Part shown: piece after piece, positions 51,757 to 60,244 of the stretch | How positions within the stretch are numbered: position 1 is the first letter of the stretch | Layout of the letters: every line of letters begins with the position of its first letter | Source of the DNA: Bradyrhizobium murdochi | GTDB taxonomy: Bacteria; Pseudomonadota; Alphaproteobacteria; Rhizobiales; Xanthobacteraceae | Assembly (NCBI RefSeq): GCF_000472965.1 | Contig: NZ_AXAU01000002.1 | Coordinates: 416,751 to 480,750 of the forward strand | Direction of reading: 5' to 3' | DNA: 64,000 nt | The notes under the pieces: generated by a model | The model's database searches: none | What the model saw: only the letters and a program-made list of their open reading frames with translations | Told to the model about the DNA's origin: nothing | Translations under genes and position numbers: made by a program

Positions 51757-52566
51757 ATGTCGCCAATGAATATCGCCGAAAAGCCAATTGCCGCCATTGT
51801 CGGGCGCCGCATCTCGACCGGCGACGGCATCCACATGATTGCGAACAGCTACCGGAAGGGCGTCCGGCTCGACACCCACATGCACCGCGAGGCGCAGCTC
51901 GTCTATGCGGCGAAGGGCACCATGCAGGTGACGACGCCAAAGGGCCGCTGGCTGGTGCCGTCGGACCGCGCGGTGTGGGTGCCCGCGCTATCGGAGCATG
52001 CGATCGATGTGCTCGCCGATATCGAGATGCGGACGCTCTATTTCGAGCTCGACTGGCTGCGGCGCGAAGTGCGCAGCCACAGCCTGGATGCGGAATTCGT
52101 GGTGCGGGTGTCACCGCTGTTGCATCAGACCATCCTGGCCTTGTTCGACGATCGCGGCGACCGCGAGCGAACCGAGCTTCTGCTGCGACTGGCCATGATG
52201 GAGCTCGATCAGGCGGAAGATTCGGCGACCTTCATCCCGCTGCCGCGCGAGCCGCGCTGCCGGCGCGCCGCCGACATCGTGCTTACGGACCCGACCGGCG
52301 ACCATGAGATCGAAACGCTGGCGCGCGAGGTCGGCACCTCGGTGCGAACGCTGTCGCGGCTGTTCTCGTCGGAGACGCAATTGAGCTTCAAGAGCTGGTG
52401 CCAGCGCGCCCGGATTGCAGCAGCGATCGAGAAGCTGTCGACGGATGCCGGCGTCTCCGTCAAGCAGCTTGCCTCGGATTTGGGCTATGCCAGCGTGCCG
52501 GCTTTTTCCCATGCTTTCCGGCAGGTTACCGGCAAAACACCGACGGAATTCGCGGGGAAGGAGTGA
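51757..52566 (+). CDS. AraC family transcriptional regulator with cupin sensor domain
   Basis: A 269-residue regulator. The N-terminal cupin-like AraC-binding domain (about 30-100, HMHREAQLVYAAKGTMQVTTPKGRWLVPSDRAVWVP) is followed by the two HTH motifs (about 180-265, ETLAREVGTSVRTLSRLFSSET and VKQLASDLGYASVPAFSHAFRQVTGKTP). The start may be ATG 51757 or 51766. It is divergent from the MFS transporter gene and may regulate it in response to the exported compound. Confidence 0.88.
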   Translation: MSPMNIAEKPIAAIVGRRISTGDGIHMIANSYRKGVRLDTHMHREAQLVYAAKGTMQVTTPKGRWLVPSDRAVWVPALSEHAIDVLADIEMRTLYFELDWLRREVRSHSLDAEFVVRVSPLLHQTILALFDDRGDRERTELLLRLAMMELDQAEDSATFIPLPREPRCRRAADIVLTDPTGDHEIETLAREVGTSVRTLSRLFSSETQLSFKSWCQRARIAAAIEKLSTDAGVSVKQLASDLGYASVPAFSHAFRQVTGKTPTEFAGKE

Positions 52567-52584
52567 GGCGGTGACATTGTATTG

Positions 52585-52688
52585 TCGTCATTGTCAGCGA
52601 AGCGGGTAATCCAGTATTCCAGAGGCGGCGATGATTAACGAAGATGCCGCGGCGTACTGGATACCCCGCACGCGCGGGCTATGACGAC
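52585..52688. repeat. Intergenic repeat (GTCATTGTCAGCGAAGCGG...)
   Basis: GTCGTCATTGTCAGCGAAGCGGGTAATCCAGTA at the left and TACTGGATACCCCGCACGCG..TATGACGAC at the right are imperfect inverted halves, with GGCGGCGATGATTAACGAAGATGCCGC in the middle. The gap has no gene. It is different in sequence from families A-D. Confidence 0.7.
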
Positions 52689-52770
52689 CTGGACTTCTTG
52701 ATTGTGATCGGCACCGACCTAAATCCCATGTAAGATTCCGCAAAACCCCCCGCTGGATTCGACCCGCCAC

Positions 52771-54120
52771 ATGGCCAATGCCTTTTTCTCCGATCTTCTC
52801 GCGACGATATCAGAACGCGGCCGTACACTGCTGCGGCGGGCCGGACCGTCCGACGACGGCCAGGATGCTTCGGAGCTGATCGAATTATGTGAAGCGCTGC
52901 TGTCGGGCCGCGGCGAAGCCTCCGGCACCGCGATGGCGCGCGAGGTGCTCGATCGCTACCACGATCTCGACGCCGCCGGTCGGCTCACGTTCTTCGAAAC
53001 GCTGGCCCGCAATTTCGGCCCCGACCGCGAGAAGCTGTCGCAGGCGATCGAGAGCTGGCGCAGCCAGCCGAACGACAGCGATGCCAGCGACCTTCATTTT
53101 GCTTCCGAGCCGCGTCGGCAGGAACTGATCCGCCGGCTCAACCGTGCGCCCGGCGGCACCAGCGAGTTGGTGGCGATGCGCGCCGACCTGCTTTCCCTGA
53201 TGAAGGGCAACAAGGATCTGGCCGCGCTCGACCGCGACGTGGTGCATTTGCTGTCTTCTTGGTTCAACAGGGGATTTCTCGTGCTGCGGAGGATAGACTG
53301 GTCGACGCCGGCCAATATTCTGGAACAGATCATTCGCTATGAAGCCGTGCACGAAATCCGCGACTGGAACGATTTGCGCCGCCGCATCGATCCCGTCGAC
53401 AGGCGGTGCTACGCCTTCTTCCATCCCCAGCTCAACGACGAACCGCTGATCTTCGTCGAAGTCGCGCTGACCGAGACGATTCCGACCGCGATCGCACCGC
53501 TGCTCGCCGCCGAGCGGCAGCCGGTGCCGATCGAACGCGCGCGCACCGCCGTGTTCTATTCGATCTCGAATACGCAGAAAGGGCTTGGCGGCATTTCCTT
53601 CGGCAGCTTCCTGATCAAGCAGGTGGTCGAGGAGTTGCGGCGCGAACTGCCGAAGCTCGACACCTTCATCACGCTGTCGCCGGTGCCGGGCTTCATGCAA
53701 TGGCTGAAACAGGCCGACGACGTTCCGCTGGGCGATGAGGAGCGGATACTGCTCGAAAGCCTCGACAAGCCGGACTGGTTCGAGAATGACGAGCTGACCG
53801 CGCAATTGCGCACCGTGCTGGAGCCGCTCGCGGCGTACTATTTCCTGAAAGCCCGCACGCCGAAGGGCCGGCTGGTCGATTCGGTGGCCCGCTTCCACAT
53901 CGGCAACGGCGCACGGCTGGAGAAGATCGACTGGCTCGGCGATCTCTCGCCCAAGGGCCTGCGGGAATCTGCCGGCATCATGGTCAATTACCTCTACCGG
54001 CTCGAGGACATCGAGAAGAACCATGAGGCCTACGCCAACCAGGGCGAGATCGCCGCATCAAGTTCGGTGAAGAAACTGCTGAAGACCGAGGGGCGGCGGC
54101 TTCTGGATATGCGGCTGTAG
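52771..54120 (+). CDS. Malonyl-CoA decarboxylase
   Basis: A 449-residue protein of the malonyl-CoA decarboxylase family (MatA/MLYCD). It has the N-terminal helical domain (about 1-190) and the C-terminal GNAT-like catalytic domain with FYSISNTQKGLGGISFGSFLIKQVVEEL (Ser about 275-285), LDTFITLSPVPGFMQWL and VARFHIGNGARLEKIDWLGDLSPKG (His about 373). It converts malonyl-CoA to acetyl-CoA in the cytosol. In rhizobia it normally forms matABC with a malonyl-CoA synthetase and a dicarboxylate carrier, but neither gene is next to it here. Followed by a GNAT gene 26 bases away. Confidence 0.92.
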   Translation: MANAFFSDLLATISERGRTLLRRAGPSDDGQDASELIELCEALLSGRGEASGTAMAREVLDRYHDLDAAGRLTFFETLARNFGPDREKLSQAIESWRSQPNDSDASDLHFASEPRRQELIRRLNRAPGGTSELVAMRADLLSLMKGNKDLAALDRDVVHLLSSWFNRGFLVLRRIDWSTPANILEQIIRYEAVHEIRDWNDLRRRIDPVDRRCYAFFHPQLNDEPLIFVEVALTETIPTAIAPLLAAERQPVPIERARTAVFYSISNTQKGLGGISFGSFLIKQVVEELRRELPKLDTFITLSPVPGFMQWLKQADDVPLGDEERILLESLDKPDWFENDELTAQLRTVLEPLAAYYFLKARTPKGRLVDSVARFHIGNGARLEKIDWLGDLSPKGLRESAGIMVNYLYRLEDIEKNHEAYANQGEIAASSSVKKLLKTEGRRLLDMRL

Positions 54121-54145
54121 TAGGACGGCGCGGAGCCCCTTCGCG

Positions 54146-54577
54146 ATGACGGTCATTTGGAGCGACAGCCGCGACGGCGTGGATTGGCAGGAACTCGAAG
54201 CCCTCTATCGGGCCGCCCCGCTCGGCAACAAGAATGCAGCCGATCTCGAGGTGGTGTTCGGCAACAGCATGTTCTGCTGCTTTGCCCGCGATGGCGGCCG
54301 CCTCGTCGGCGCCGGCCGCGTTCTGGCTGACGGACGTGATTGCGCGTATCTTTGCGACGTCGCGGTTTTGCCGAGCCATCAGGGAACAGGTCTCGGAAAG
54401 CAGCTTATCGAAAGACTGCTCGCCCAATCACAAGGACACGCGAAGATAATTCTCTATGCGGTCGCCGGCCGCGAGCCGTTGTATGCGAAGTTCGGCTTCC
54501 TGCGGATGAAGACGGCGATGGCCATTTTCAGGAACAGGCAATCAGCCATCGAGAAGGGGTTGTTGTCCGAGGGCTGA
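54146..54577 (+). CDS. GNAT family N-acetyltransferase
   Basis: A 143-residue acetyltransferase with GRLVGAGRVLADGRDCAYLCDVAVLPSHQGTGLGKQLIERLLAQS (about 50-95; CoA loop HQGTGLGKQ) and YAKFGFLRMKTAMAIF (about 112-127). Substrate unknown. It directly follows the malonyl-CoA decarboxylase gene on the same strand, possibly in the same transcript. It ends convergently against serA. Confidence 0.85.
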   Translation: MTVIWSDSRDGVDWQELEALYRAAPLGNKNAADLEVVFGNSMFCCFARDGGRLVGAGRVLADGRDCAYLCDVAVLPSHQGTGLGKQLIERLLAQSQGHAKIILYAVAGREPLYAKFGFLRMKTAMAIFRNRQSAIEKGLLSEG

Positions 54578-54591
54578 TCTGGGAATCCGCT

Positions 54592-55851
54592 TCAGGACTT
54601 GTACTCATAGAGCAACCGGGCTCGGATGGTGCCTTCCAGCGCCCGGATGTCCGCGAGCACGCGCTGGCCGTCGGCGGCCGAGGCATCGACGTCCAGCACC
54701 ACGTAGCCGACGTCGTGCGCGGTCTCGTAATATTGCGCGGCGATGTTGACGGCATGACGCGCCAGCACTTCATTCAAATGCCCGAGCATGCCCGGCAGGT
54801 TACGCTGCACCTGAATGAAACGCGTGCCTGACGGCCGCGACGGCAATTGAACCTGCGGGAAGTTGACGGCGCCCATGGTCGAGCCGGAATCGCTGTAATC
54901 GACCAGCTTGCGCGCGACTTCGGCGCCGATACGCTCCTGCGCCTCCTCGGTCGACCCGCCGATATGCGGCGTCAGGATGACGTTCTCCAGGCCCTGCAGC
55001 GGCGAGACGAAGCGCTCGGCGTTCGAGCGCGGCTCGACCGGAAAGACGTCGACCGCGGCGCCGCGAAGCCGGTTTTCGCGCAGCGCCTCGGCGAGCGCCT
55101 CGAGATCCACGACCGTGCCGCGGCTGTTGTTGATGAAATATGCGCCATGCTTGATCGCGCGAATCTCCTCGCGCCCGATCATGCCGTGCGTAGCGGGAGT
55201 TTCCGGCACATGCAGGCTCACGACATCGCTTTGCGCCAGAAGCTCATGCAGGCTCGCGGTCGGCTCGGTGTTGCCGTGACGAAGCCTGTCGGTGTGATCA
55301 TAAAAGATCACCCGCATGCCCAGCGCTTCCGCGAGGTTGGAGAGCTGCGAACCGATATTGCCGTAACCGACGATGCCGAGCGTCTTGCCCCTTACCTCGT
55401 AGCTGTCATTGGCCGACTTGTCCCAACGCCCCTCATGGGCGGCGTTGGAACGCGCGACGATCCGGCGCAGCAGGATGACGATCTCGCCGATTACCAGTTC
55501 TGCCACGCTCCGCGTGTTGGAGAACGGTGCGTTGAACACTGGAATTCCGCTCCGGCGCGCGGCCTCAATGTCCACCTGGTTGGTGCCGACGCTGAAACAT
55601 CCGACCGCGATCAGGCGGTCCGCAGCGTCGAGAACCTCCTTGGTGATTTGCGTGCGCGAGCGGATGCCGAGCAGATGCACTCCCTTGATGGCCTCTTTCA
55701 GCGCATCGCCCTCGAGCGCCTTGGACAGGCGTGTCATGTTGGAATAGCCGGCAGCCTCGATTATCTGCACGGCGCTGTCGTTGACACCTTCAAGGAGCAA
55801 GACGCGGATCTTGTCCTTCGCAAGCGAGAGTTGGGGAAGCGTGGTGGCCAA
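54592..55851 (-). CDS. serA: D-3-phosphoglycerate dehydrogenase with ACT domain
   Basis: A 419-residue enzyme that starts serine synthesis by oxidising 3-phosphoglycerate. The Rossmann loop LGIVGYGNIGSQLSN (about 156-170), catalytic Arg in NNSRGTVVDLEAL (about 240), Glu in VDVFPVEP (about 269) and His in LTPHIGGSTEEAQ (about 292) are all present. A C-terminal ACT domain (about 345-419) gives serine feedback. The start is TTG 55851: it gives the E. coli SerA type length, while the ATG at 55941 adds 30 residues. This gene is of the short ACT type. Confidence 0.9.
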   Translation of the reverse strand: MATTLPQLSLAKDKIRVLLLEGVNDSAVQIIEAAGYSNMTRLSKALEGDALKEAIKGVHLLGIRSRTQITKEVLDAADRLIAVGCFSVGTNQVDIEAARRSGIPVFNAPFSNTRSVAELVIGEIVILLRRIVARSNAAHEGRWDKSANDSYEVRGKTLGIVGYGNIGSQLSNLAEALGMRVIFYDHTDRLRHGNTEPTASLHELLAQSDVVSLHVPETPATHGMIGREEIRAIKHGAYFINNSRGTVVDLEALAEALRENRLRGAAVDVFPVEPRSNAERFVSPLQGLENVILTPHIGGSTEEAQERIGAEVARKLVDYSDSGSTMGAVNFPQVQLPSRPSGTRFIQVQRNLPGMLGHLNEVLARHAVNIAAQYYETAHDVGYVVLDVDASAADGQRVLADIRALEGTIRARLLYEYKS

Positions 55852-55971
55852 GATCGCGGCGTCCTTCAAAGATGGATGAGCGGTAAACTGCGGCCCGGAA
55901 ATGCATGATCGGCACCAGAGCGAAAGCCCCGTCCAGGCCACCGATTCCAGCCTTTCCTATGGCATCCGGCC

Positions 55972-57141
55972 CTACGCCGCCAGCGCCTTCATCCCGGCAT
56001 AGAGATCGGATTTCCCCTCGAATCCGATACCCGGCAGGTCCGGCATGGTGATGTGACCGTTCTCGACACGGACGCCATCCGGGAAGCCGCCATAAGGCTG
56101 GAACAGGTCAGGATAGCTCTCGTTACCGCCAAGGCCGAGGCCCGCCGCGATGTTGAGCGACATCTGGTGGCCGCCGTGGGGAATGCAGCGGCTCGGCGAC
56201 CAGCCGTGGGTTTTCAGTGCGGCCAGCGTGCGCTGGTATTCGCACAAGCCGTAGGACAGCGCGCAGTCGAACTGCAGCCAGTCGCGATCGGGCCGCATGC
56301 CGCCATAGCGGATCAGGTTTTTCGCGTCCTGATGGCTGAACAGGTTTTCGCCGGTCGCCATCGGCGCTGGATAGAATTCGGCCAGCGCGGCCTGCAGCGC
56401 GAAGTCGAGGGGATCGCCGGCCTCTTCGTACCAGAACAGCGGATACTCCCGCAGCATCTTTGCGTAGGCAATCGCGGTCTCCAGGTCGAAGCGGCCGTTG
56501 GCGTCGACGGCGAGCTGGGCGTCCTTGCCGATCTCCTTCAGCACGGCTTCGATGCGCTCGCGGTCTTCCGCGACCGGCGCGCCCCCGATCTTCATCTTGA
56601 CGACGTTGTAGCCGCGGTCGAGATAGCCGCGCATCTCGCCGCGCAGCGCCGACAGATCCTTGCCCGGATAATAGTAGCCGCCGGCGGCATAGACGAACAC
56701 GCGCGGATTAGCCTCGCGGCCATGGCGCTCGGCAAGCAACCGGAACAGCGGCTTCCCTGCGATCTTGGCCACGGCGTCCCACACCGCCATATCGATGGTG
56801 CCGACCGCGACCGAGCGCTCGCCGTGGCCGCCCGGCTTTTCGTTCGCCATCATCGCCGCCCAGACCTTGTCCGGGTCGAGATTGTCGCCGGAGGCATCGA
56901 GCAGCGTTTTCGGATCGGCTTCCTTCAGCCGCGGCGCAAAGCGTTCGCGGATCAGGCCGCCCTGCCCGTACCGGCCGTTGGAATTGAAGCCGTAGCCGAC
57001 GACGCGCTTGCCGTCACGCACGGCGTCGGTGACGACGGCAACCAGGCTCGTCGTCATTTTGGTGAAATCGATATAGGCGTTGCGGATCGGCGAGGAGATC
57101 GGCTTTGTGATTTCGCAGACGTCGACGATGCGGACGGACAT
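55972..57141 (-). CDS. tarD: D(-)-tartrate dehydratase
   Basis: A 389-residue enolase-superfamily enzyme. Length and residues match the B. japonicum D-tartrate dehydratase: Lys182 and Lys184 (VKMKIGG), metal ligands Asp213, Glu239 and Glu265, and catalytic His322 (CIPHGGHQ). It dehydrates D-tartrate to oxaloacetate in the cytosol with Mg2+. No tartrate transporter or regulator is adjacent, so it may be under separate control. It is the best organism marker in the window. Confidence 0.93.
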   Translation of the reverse strand: MSVRIVDVCEITKPISSPIRNAYIDFTKMTTSLVAVVTDAVRDGKRVVGYGFNSNGRYGQGGLIRERFAPRLKEADPKTLLDASGDNLDPDKVWAAMMANEKPGGHGERSVAVGTIDMAVWDAVAKIAGKPLFRLLAERHGREANPRVFVYAAGGYYYPGKDLSALRGEMRGYLDRGYNVVKMKIGGAPVAEDRERIEAVLKEIGKDAQLAVDANGRFDLETAIAYAKMLREYPLFWYEEAGDPLDFALQAALAEFYPAPMATGENLFSHQDAKNLIRYGGMRPDRDWLQFDCALSYGLCEYQRTLAALKTHGWSPSRCIPHGGHQMSLNIAAGLGLGGNESYPDLFQPYGGFPDGVRVENGHITMPDLPGIGFEGKSDLYAGMKALAA

Positions 57142-57193
57142 GGTGATGGACCTTCAGAGAATGGGCATCGAATAGAGCTTATCTGCCTCCACC

Positions 57194-57272
57194 GTCATTG
57201 CGAGGAGCGAAGCGAAGCAATCCACCTTTCCCCGTGCCGAGATGTGGATTGCTTCGCTTCGCTCGCAATGAC
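57194..57272. repeat. Palindromic repeat, family C, copy 2
   Basis: GTCATTGCGAGGAGCGAAGC pairs with GCTTCGCTCGCAATGAC, with inner CAATCCAC/GTGGATTG. It is between tarD and the DUF3297 gene. Slightly shorter than copy 1. Confidence 0.88.
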
Positions 57273-57299
57273 GAACGAGAGACCGCCGCCTCGCAATCT

Positions 57300-57563
57300 T
57301 TACTTCTTGTCGCGGAAATACGGCTCGACCGGGCCATGCACCTTGATGGTCAGCGGGTTGCCGTGGCGGTCCTTGGCATTGCCTGCGGTGACGCGCACCC
57401 AGCCCTCGCTGATGCAATATTCCTCGACATTTGTCTTCTCGACGCCCTTGAAGCGAATGCCGACATCGCGCGCGAGGATCTCGGCGTTGTAGTATGGGCT
57501 GCTCGGATCGACCGAAAGACGGTCGGGGAATTGGTCGCTCATTGCTTTGTTGGTCTCGTTCAC
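57300..57563 (-). CDS. DUF3297 family protein
   Basis: An 87-residue protein of DUF3297 (DQFPDRLSVDPSSPYYNAEILARDVGIRFKGVEKTNVEEYCISEGWVRV). The GTG start at 57563 has GAGG 7 bases upstream and overlaps the glutathione peroxidase stop as GTGA, so the two genes are translationally coupled. ATG 57542 is an alternative without a ribosome-binding site. The family is glutathione-peroxidase associated in several alphaproteobacteria as far as I recall. Function unknown. Confidence 0.85.
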   Translation of the reverse strand: MNETNKAMSDQFPDRLSVDPSSPYYNAEILARDVGIRFKGVEKTNVEEYCISEGWVRVTAGNAKDRHGNPLTIKVHGPVEPYFRDKK

Positions 57564-58036
57564 AGCAGTGCCTCGATTTCTCTTCTGATTCCCTCGGGCG
57601 TCGCGGTTGGGGCGTAGCGCCCGACCACCCTGCCCGAGCGGTCAACCAGGAATTTGGTGAAATTCCATTTGATCGACGAACCCAACAGTCCCGATTTCGC
57701 GTTCTTCAGATGGTTGAACAACGGATGCGCATGGCTGCCGTTGACGTCGATCTTGGCGAACATCGGGAACGTTACGTCATATTTGCCTGCGCAAAATTGC
57801 TCGATCTGCTTGGCGTCGCCCGGTTCCTGCCCGCCGAACTGGTTGCAGGGAAACCCGAGCACCGCAAAGCCGCGCGGCGCCAGTTCACGATGCAACTGCT
57901 CCAGGCCCTTGTATTGCGGCGTGAACCCGCAGGCGCTGGCGGTATTGACGATCAGGAGCACCTGGTCCTCGAACCGCTTCAGCGGAATGTCTTCGCCGGT
58001 AAGCGACTGCGCCGTAAAATCATAAACGCCTGGCAT
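57560..58036 (-). CDS. Glutathione peroxidase family protein
   Basis: A 158-residue thioredoxin-fold peroxidase. Catalytic Cys36 in NTASACGFTPQY, CNQFGGQEPG (about 64-73; Gln), and Trp in SSIKWNFTKFLVDR (about 123) form the active-site tetrad. Bacterial members usually use thioredoxin instead of glutathione to reduce hydroperoxides. ATG 58036 follows GAGAGGG. The DUF3297 gene overlaps its end. Confidence 0.92.
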   Translation of the reverse strand: MPGVYDFTAQSLTGEDIPLKRFEDQVLLIVNTASACGFTPQYKGLEQLHRELAPRGFAVLGFPCNQFGGQEPGDAKQIEQFCAGKYDVTFPMFAKIDVNGSHAHPLFNHLKNAKSGLLGSSIKWNFTKFLVDRSGRVVGRYAPTATPEGIRREIEALL

Positions 58037-58056
58037 GGCCCTCTCTATTGTCACCG

Positions 58057-58100
58057 GAGCATGATCTTATCCGAAAACCCCACTTTTCGGGATCATGCTC
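58057..58100. repeat. Short hairpin repeat (GAGCATGATC...GATCATGCTC)
   Basis: GAGCATGATC at 58057-58066 and GATCATGCTC at 58091-58100 are perfect inverted arms. CCGAAAACCCCACTTTTCGG between them forms the inner hairpin. It is a known dispersed repeat in Bradyrhizobium and Rhodopseudomonas. It touches the amidase stop codon. It may end that transcript. Confidence 0.85.
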
Positions 58101-59491
58101 TAGCCGGCAGGATCGATCGCTGCCGAGGGCGTTCCGCCGGCTTCCACCGCCTCGCCCGCGGCGAGACAGAGATCTTCGCGATAGCGCCCGGAAACCAGTT
58201 GCACGCCGACGGGAACGCGTCCGACCAGCCCGGTCGAAACCGTTAGCGCAGGCAGGCCCATGAAGGGAATGGCGATCTGCGGCAATTGCGCATGCCAGAC
58301 GCGCGCAAACGACGCCTCGTCCTTGCGGTCGAGCTGATCGGGGAACGGCAATTCGCCGGACACCGGCATCAGCAGGACGGCATGGTTTTCAAAGAACGCC
58401 AGCCATTCGCGGGTCAGCGTCGCGCGCCGTGTCAGCGCTTTCGACAGGTCGAAGGGATGCACTTTCGCGCGGTTGCCGCGGAGGCACGCCAGCGCGCCGG
58501 GATCGCCTTCGCGCTCGGCAGCTTCCAACTGCGCCTCATAGCCGTCGCCGAGCCAGAGTTTCGTCTGCAGATCAGCGGCCTCGCGCAGCGGCGGCGTGTC
58601 GGCGATTTCCTCGACGATCCAGCCCGCGCGCTCGAGCCGCTTGCCGGCGTCCGCCACCGCGGCCTTCACTTCGGGCACGGGATCGAGACCGCCAGGGTTG
58701 AGGCACATCGCGACGCGCTTCGGCATTGCCGGCCCTTCGAGCGGCGCCGGTACCCACCAGGGATCGCGATAATCCTGCGCCGACATCGCAGCCAGCGCGA
58801 TCCTGATATCGCCGATGGTGCGGGCCAGCGGGCCTGACACGGCGCTGATCTGCGGCCCGATCGGCCGTTCGGGGAGCGCCGCGTTGAACGCGGCGATGCG
58901 TCCCATGGTCGGCCGCAACCCGTGCACGCCACAGGCGTAAGCCGGATAGCGGATCGATCCCGCAATGTCGGTGCCGTGTGCGATATGCCCGATGCCGGCT
59001 GCGACCGCGGCGCCCGCGCCGCCGGACGAGCCGCCCGGGGTGATGCCGGGATCACGGGGATTCTTGGTATCGCCATGGATGAGGTTGGTGGTGAACCAGC
59101 GATAGGAGAACGCCGGGCAATTGGTGCGCCCGAGAATGACCGCGCCGGATTTACGCAAATTGTCGATCACCGGGCTGTTGCTCTTGGCGATCGCGTCGCG
59201 CTGCAGCTTCAGCCCGTTGGTGGTGGCAAAACCTTGCTGGTCGATATTGACCTTCACCGTAACAGGCACACCACCCAGCGGACCGGCATCCTCGCCGCGC
59301 CCGATCGCGGCATCGATGGCGGCAGCCTGAGAAAGAACGTCCTCGGGCCTGTGGTCGACGACAGCATTGATTTTGGGATTGACCGCGTCGAGCCGCGCCA
59401 GCGCCGCGGTCGCCGCCTCTTTCGCCGAGACTTTTTTCGACCTGATCAGTGAGGCCATTTCCGCAGCCGACAGTCGCCATAGGTCTTGCAT
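58100..59491 (-). CDS. Amidase (amidase signature family)
   Basis: A 463-residue amidase. The catalytic triad is Lys80 (VPVTVKVNID), cis-Ser 155/156 (TPGGSSGGAGAA) and nucleophile Ser179 (GTDIAGSIRYPAYACG). It hydrolyses amide bonds of unknown substrates in the cytosol. ATG 59491 is preferred over 59503. The gene follows the cytochrome c gene on the same strand (71 bases gap), but is not clearly linked functionally. Confidence 0.9.
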   Translation of the reverse strand: MQDLWRLSAAEMASLIRSKKVSAKEAATAALARLDAVNPKINAVVDHRPEDVLSQAAAIDAAIGRGEDAGPLGGVPVTVKVNIDQQGFATTNGLKLQRDAIAKSNSPVIDNLRKSGAVILGRTNCPAFSYRWFTTNLIHGDTKNPRDPGITPGGSSGGAGAAVAAGIGHIAHGTDIAGSIRYPAYACGVHGLRPTMGRIAAFNAALPERPIGPQISAVSGPLARTIGDIRIALAAMSAQDYRDPWWVPAPLEGPAMPKRVAMCLNPGGLDPVPEVKAAVADAGKRLERAGWIVEEIADTPPLREAADLQTKLWLGDGYEAQLEAAEREGDPGALACLRGNRAKVHPFDLSKALTRRATLTREWLAFFENHAVLLMPVSGELPFPDQLDRKDEASFARVWHAQLPQIAIPFMGLPALTVSTGLVGRVPVGVQLVSGRYREDLCLAAGEAVEAGGTPSAAIDPAG

Positions 59492-59562
59492 GCAAAACTC
59501 CATCCAATTGCGCCCTTGTAGCGCCGCGCGCAGGGCAATGCCAGCGGGGCCGCCGCCCGGAT

Positions 59563-60132
59563 TTAGCGCAGACGGGCGATGTAATAGGCCAGATCGGCAA
59601 TCTGCTCCGGCGAGATCGGCGCCATCACGTCGGCCATGCTGGCGTCGTAGCCGTGGCGGCTATTGTCTTTGTACTCGCCAAGCGTCTTGGCAAGATAATC
59701 CTCGCGCTGGTTGGCGATGCGCGGGACGTTTTCCTTGCCGGAGAGGTCGCCATTATGGCAGCTATCGCAGCGGTGCTGCCGCACCAGCGCCTGGCCACGC
59801 TGCATCCGCGCTGGATCGCCATTTTCCCCCGGCGGCTCAGGCTTCGGCATCTTGGCGATGAAGTCCGAGAAAAGGCGGAGATCATCGTCAGTCAGCGCCT
59901 TCGTCATCTCGTTCATCGGCTCGAAGACGCGCAGCTTCTCGCGGAACATGAAAAGCTGGATCAGCGTATAGGGCGCCTGCTGCCCGCCAAGCGACGGCGT
60001 GTTCTCGGTTTCGGACTGGCCCTTTTCGCCGTGGCAGGCGAGGCACGGCGCAATGCGTTGTTCGATGGGCTCGGCGTTGGCGGAAAAGGAAATGGAGGCA
60101 AATGCCAGAGCCGCAACGAACGTGTATCGCAT
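59563..60132 (-). CDS. Dihaem cytochrome c, c4-like
   Basis: A 189-residue periplasmic cytochrome with signal peptide [20 protein letters not shown] and two CxxCH haem sites: CLACH (about 30-34) and CDSCH (about 122-126). Met ligands are available, e.g. in NEMTKAL and SMADVMAPI. It probably carries electrons from the neighbouring PQQ-type dehydrogenase to the terminal oxidase; this is inferred from adjacency. Separated from the dehydrogenase by a family C repeat. Confidence 0.9.
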   Translation of the reverse strand: MRYTFVAALAFASISFSANAEPIEQRIAPCLACHGEKGQSETENTPSLGGQQAPYTLIQLFMFREKLRVFEPMNEMTKALTDDDLRLFSDFIAKMPKPEPPGENGDPARMQRGQALVRQHRCDSCHNGDLSGKENVPRIANQREDYLAKTLGEYKDNSRHGYDASMADVMAPISPEQIADLAYYIARLR

Positions 60133-60149
60133 CGCTTCATTCCACTGCC

Positions 60150-60231
60150 GTCATTGCGAGGAGCGAAGCGACGAAGCAATCCGCGTCCCCGCAGGTGGCG
60201 AAATGGATTGCTTCGCTTCGCTCGCAATGAC
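60150..60231. repeat. Palindromic repeat, family C, copy 3
   Basis: GTCATTGCGAGGAGCGAAGCG pairs with CGCTTCGCTCGCAATGAC, with inner CAATCCGC/AAATGGATTG. It lies in the 113-base gap between the dehydrogenase and the cytochrome c genes, so the element interrupts a probable operon. It might attenuate the downstream part. Confidence 0.88.
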
Positions 60232-60244
60232 GGCTTTTGCTGAG

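Noticed and set aside
55852..55941. ATG start of serA 30 codons upstream
   Set aside because: The added residues (MAWTGLSLWCRSC...) are not part of SerA proteins; TTG 55851 gives the family length.
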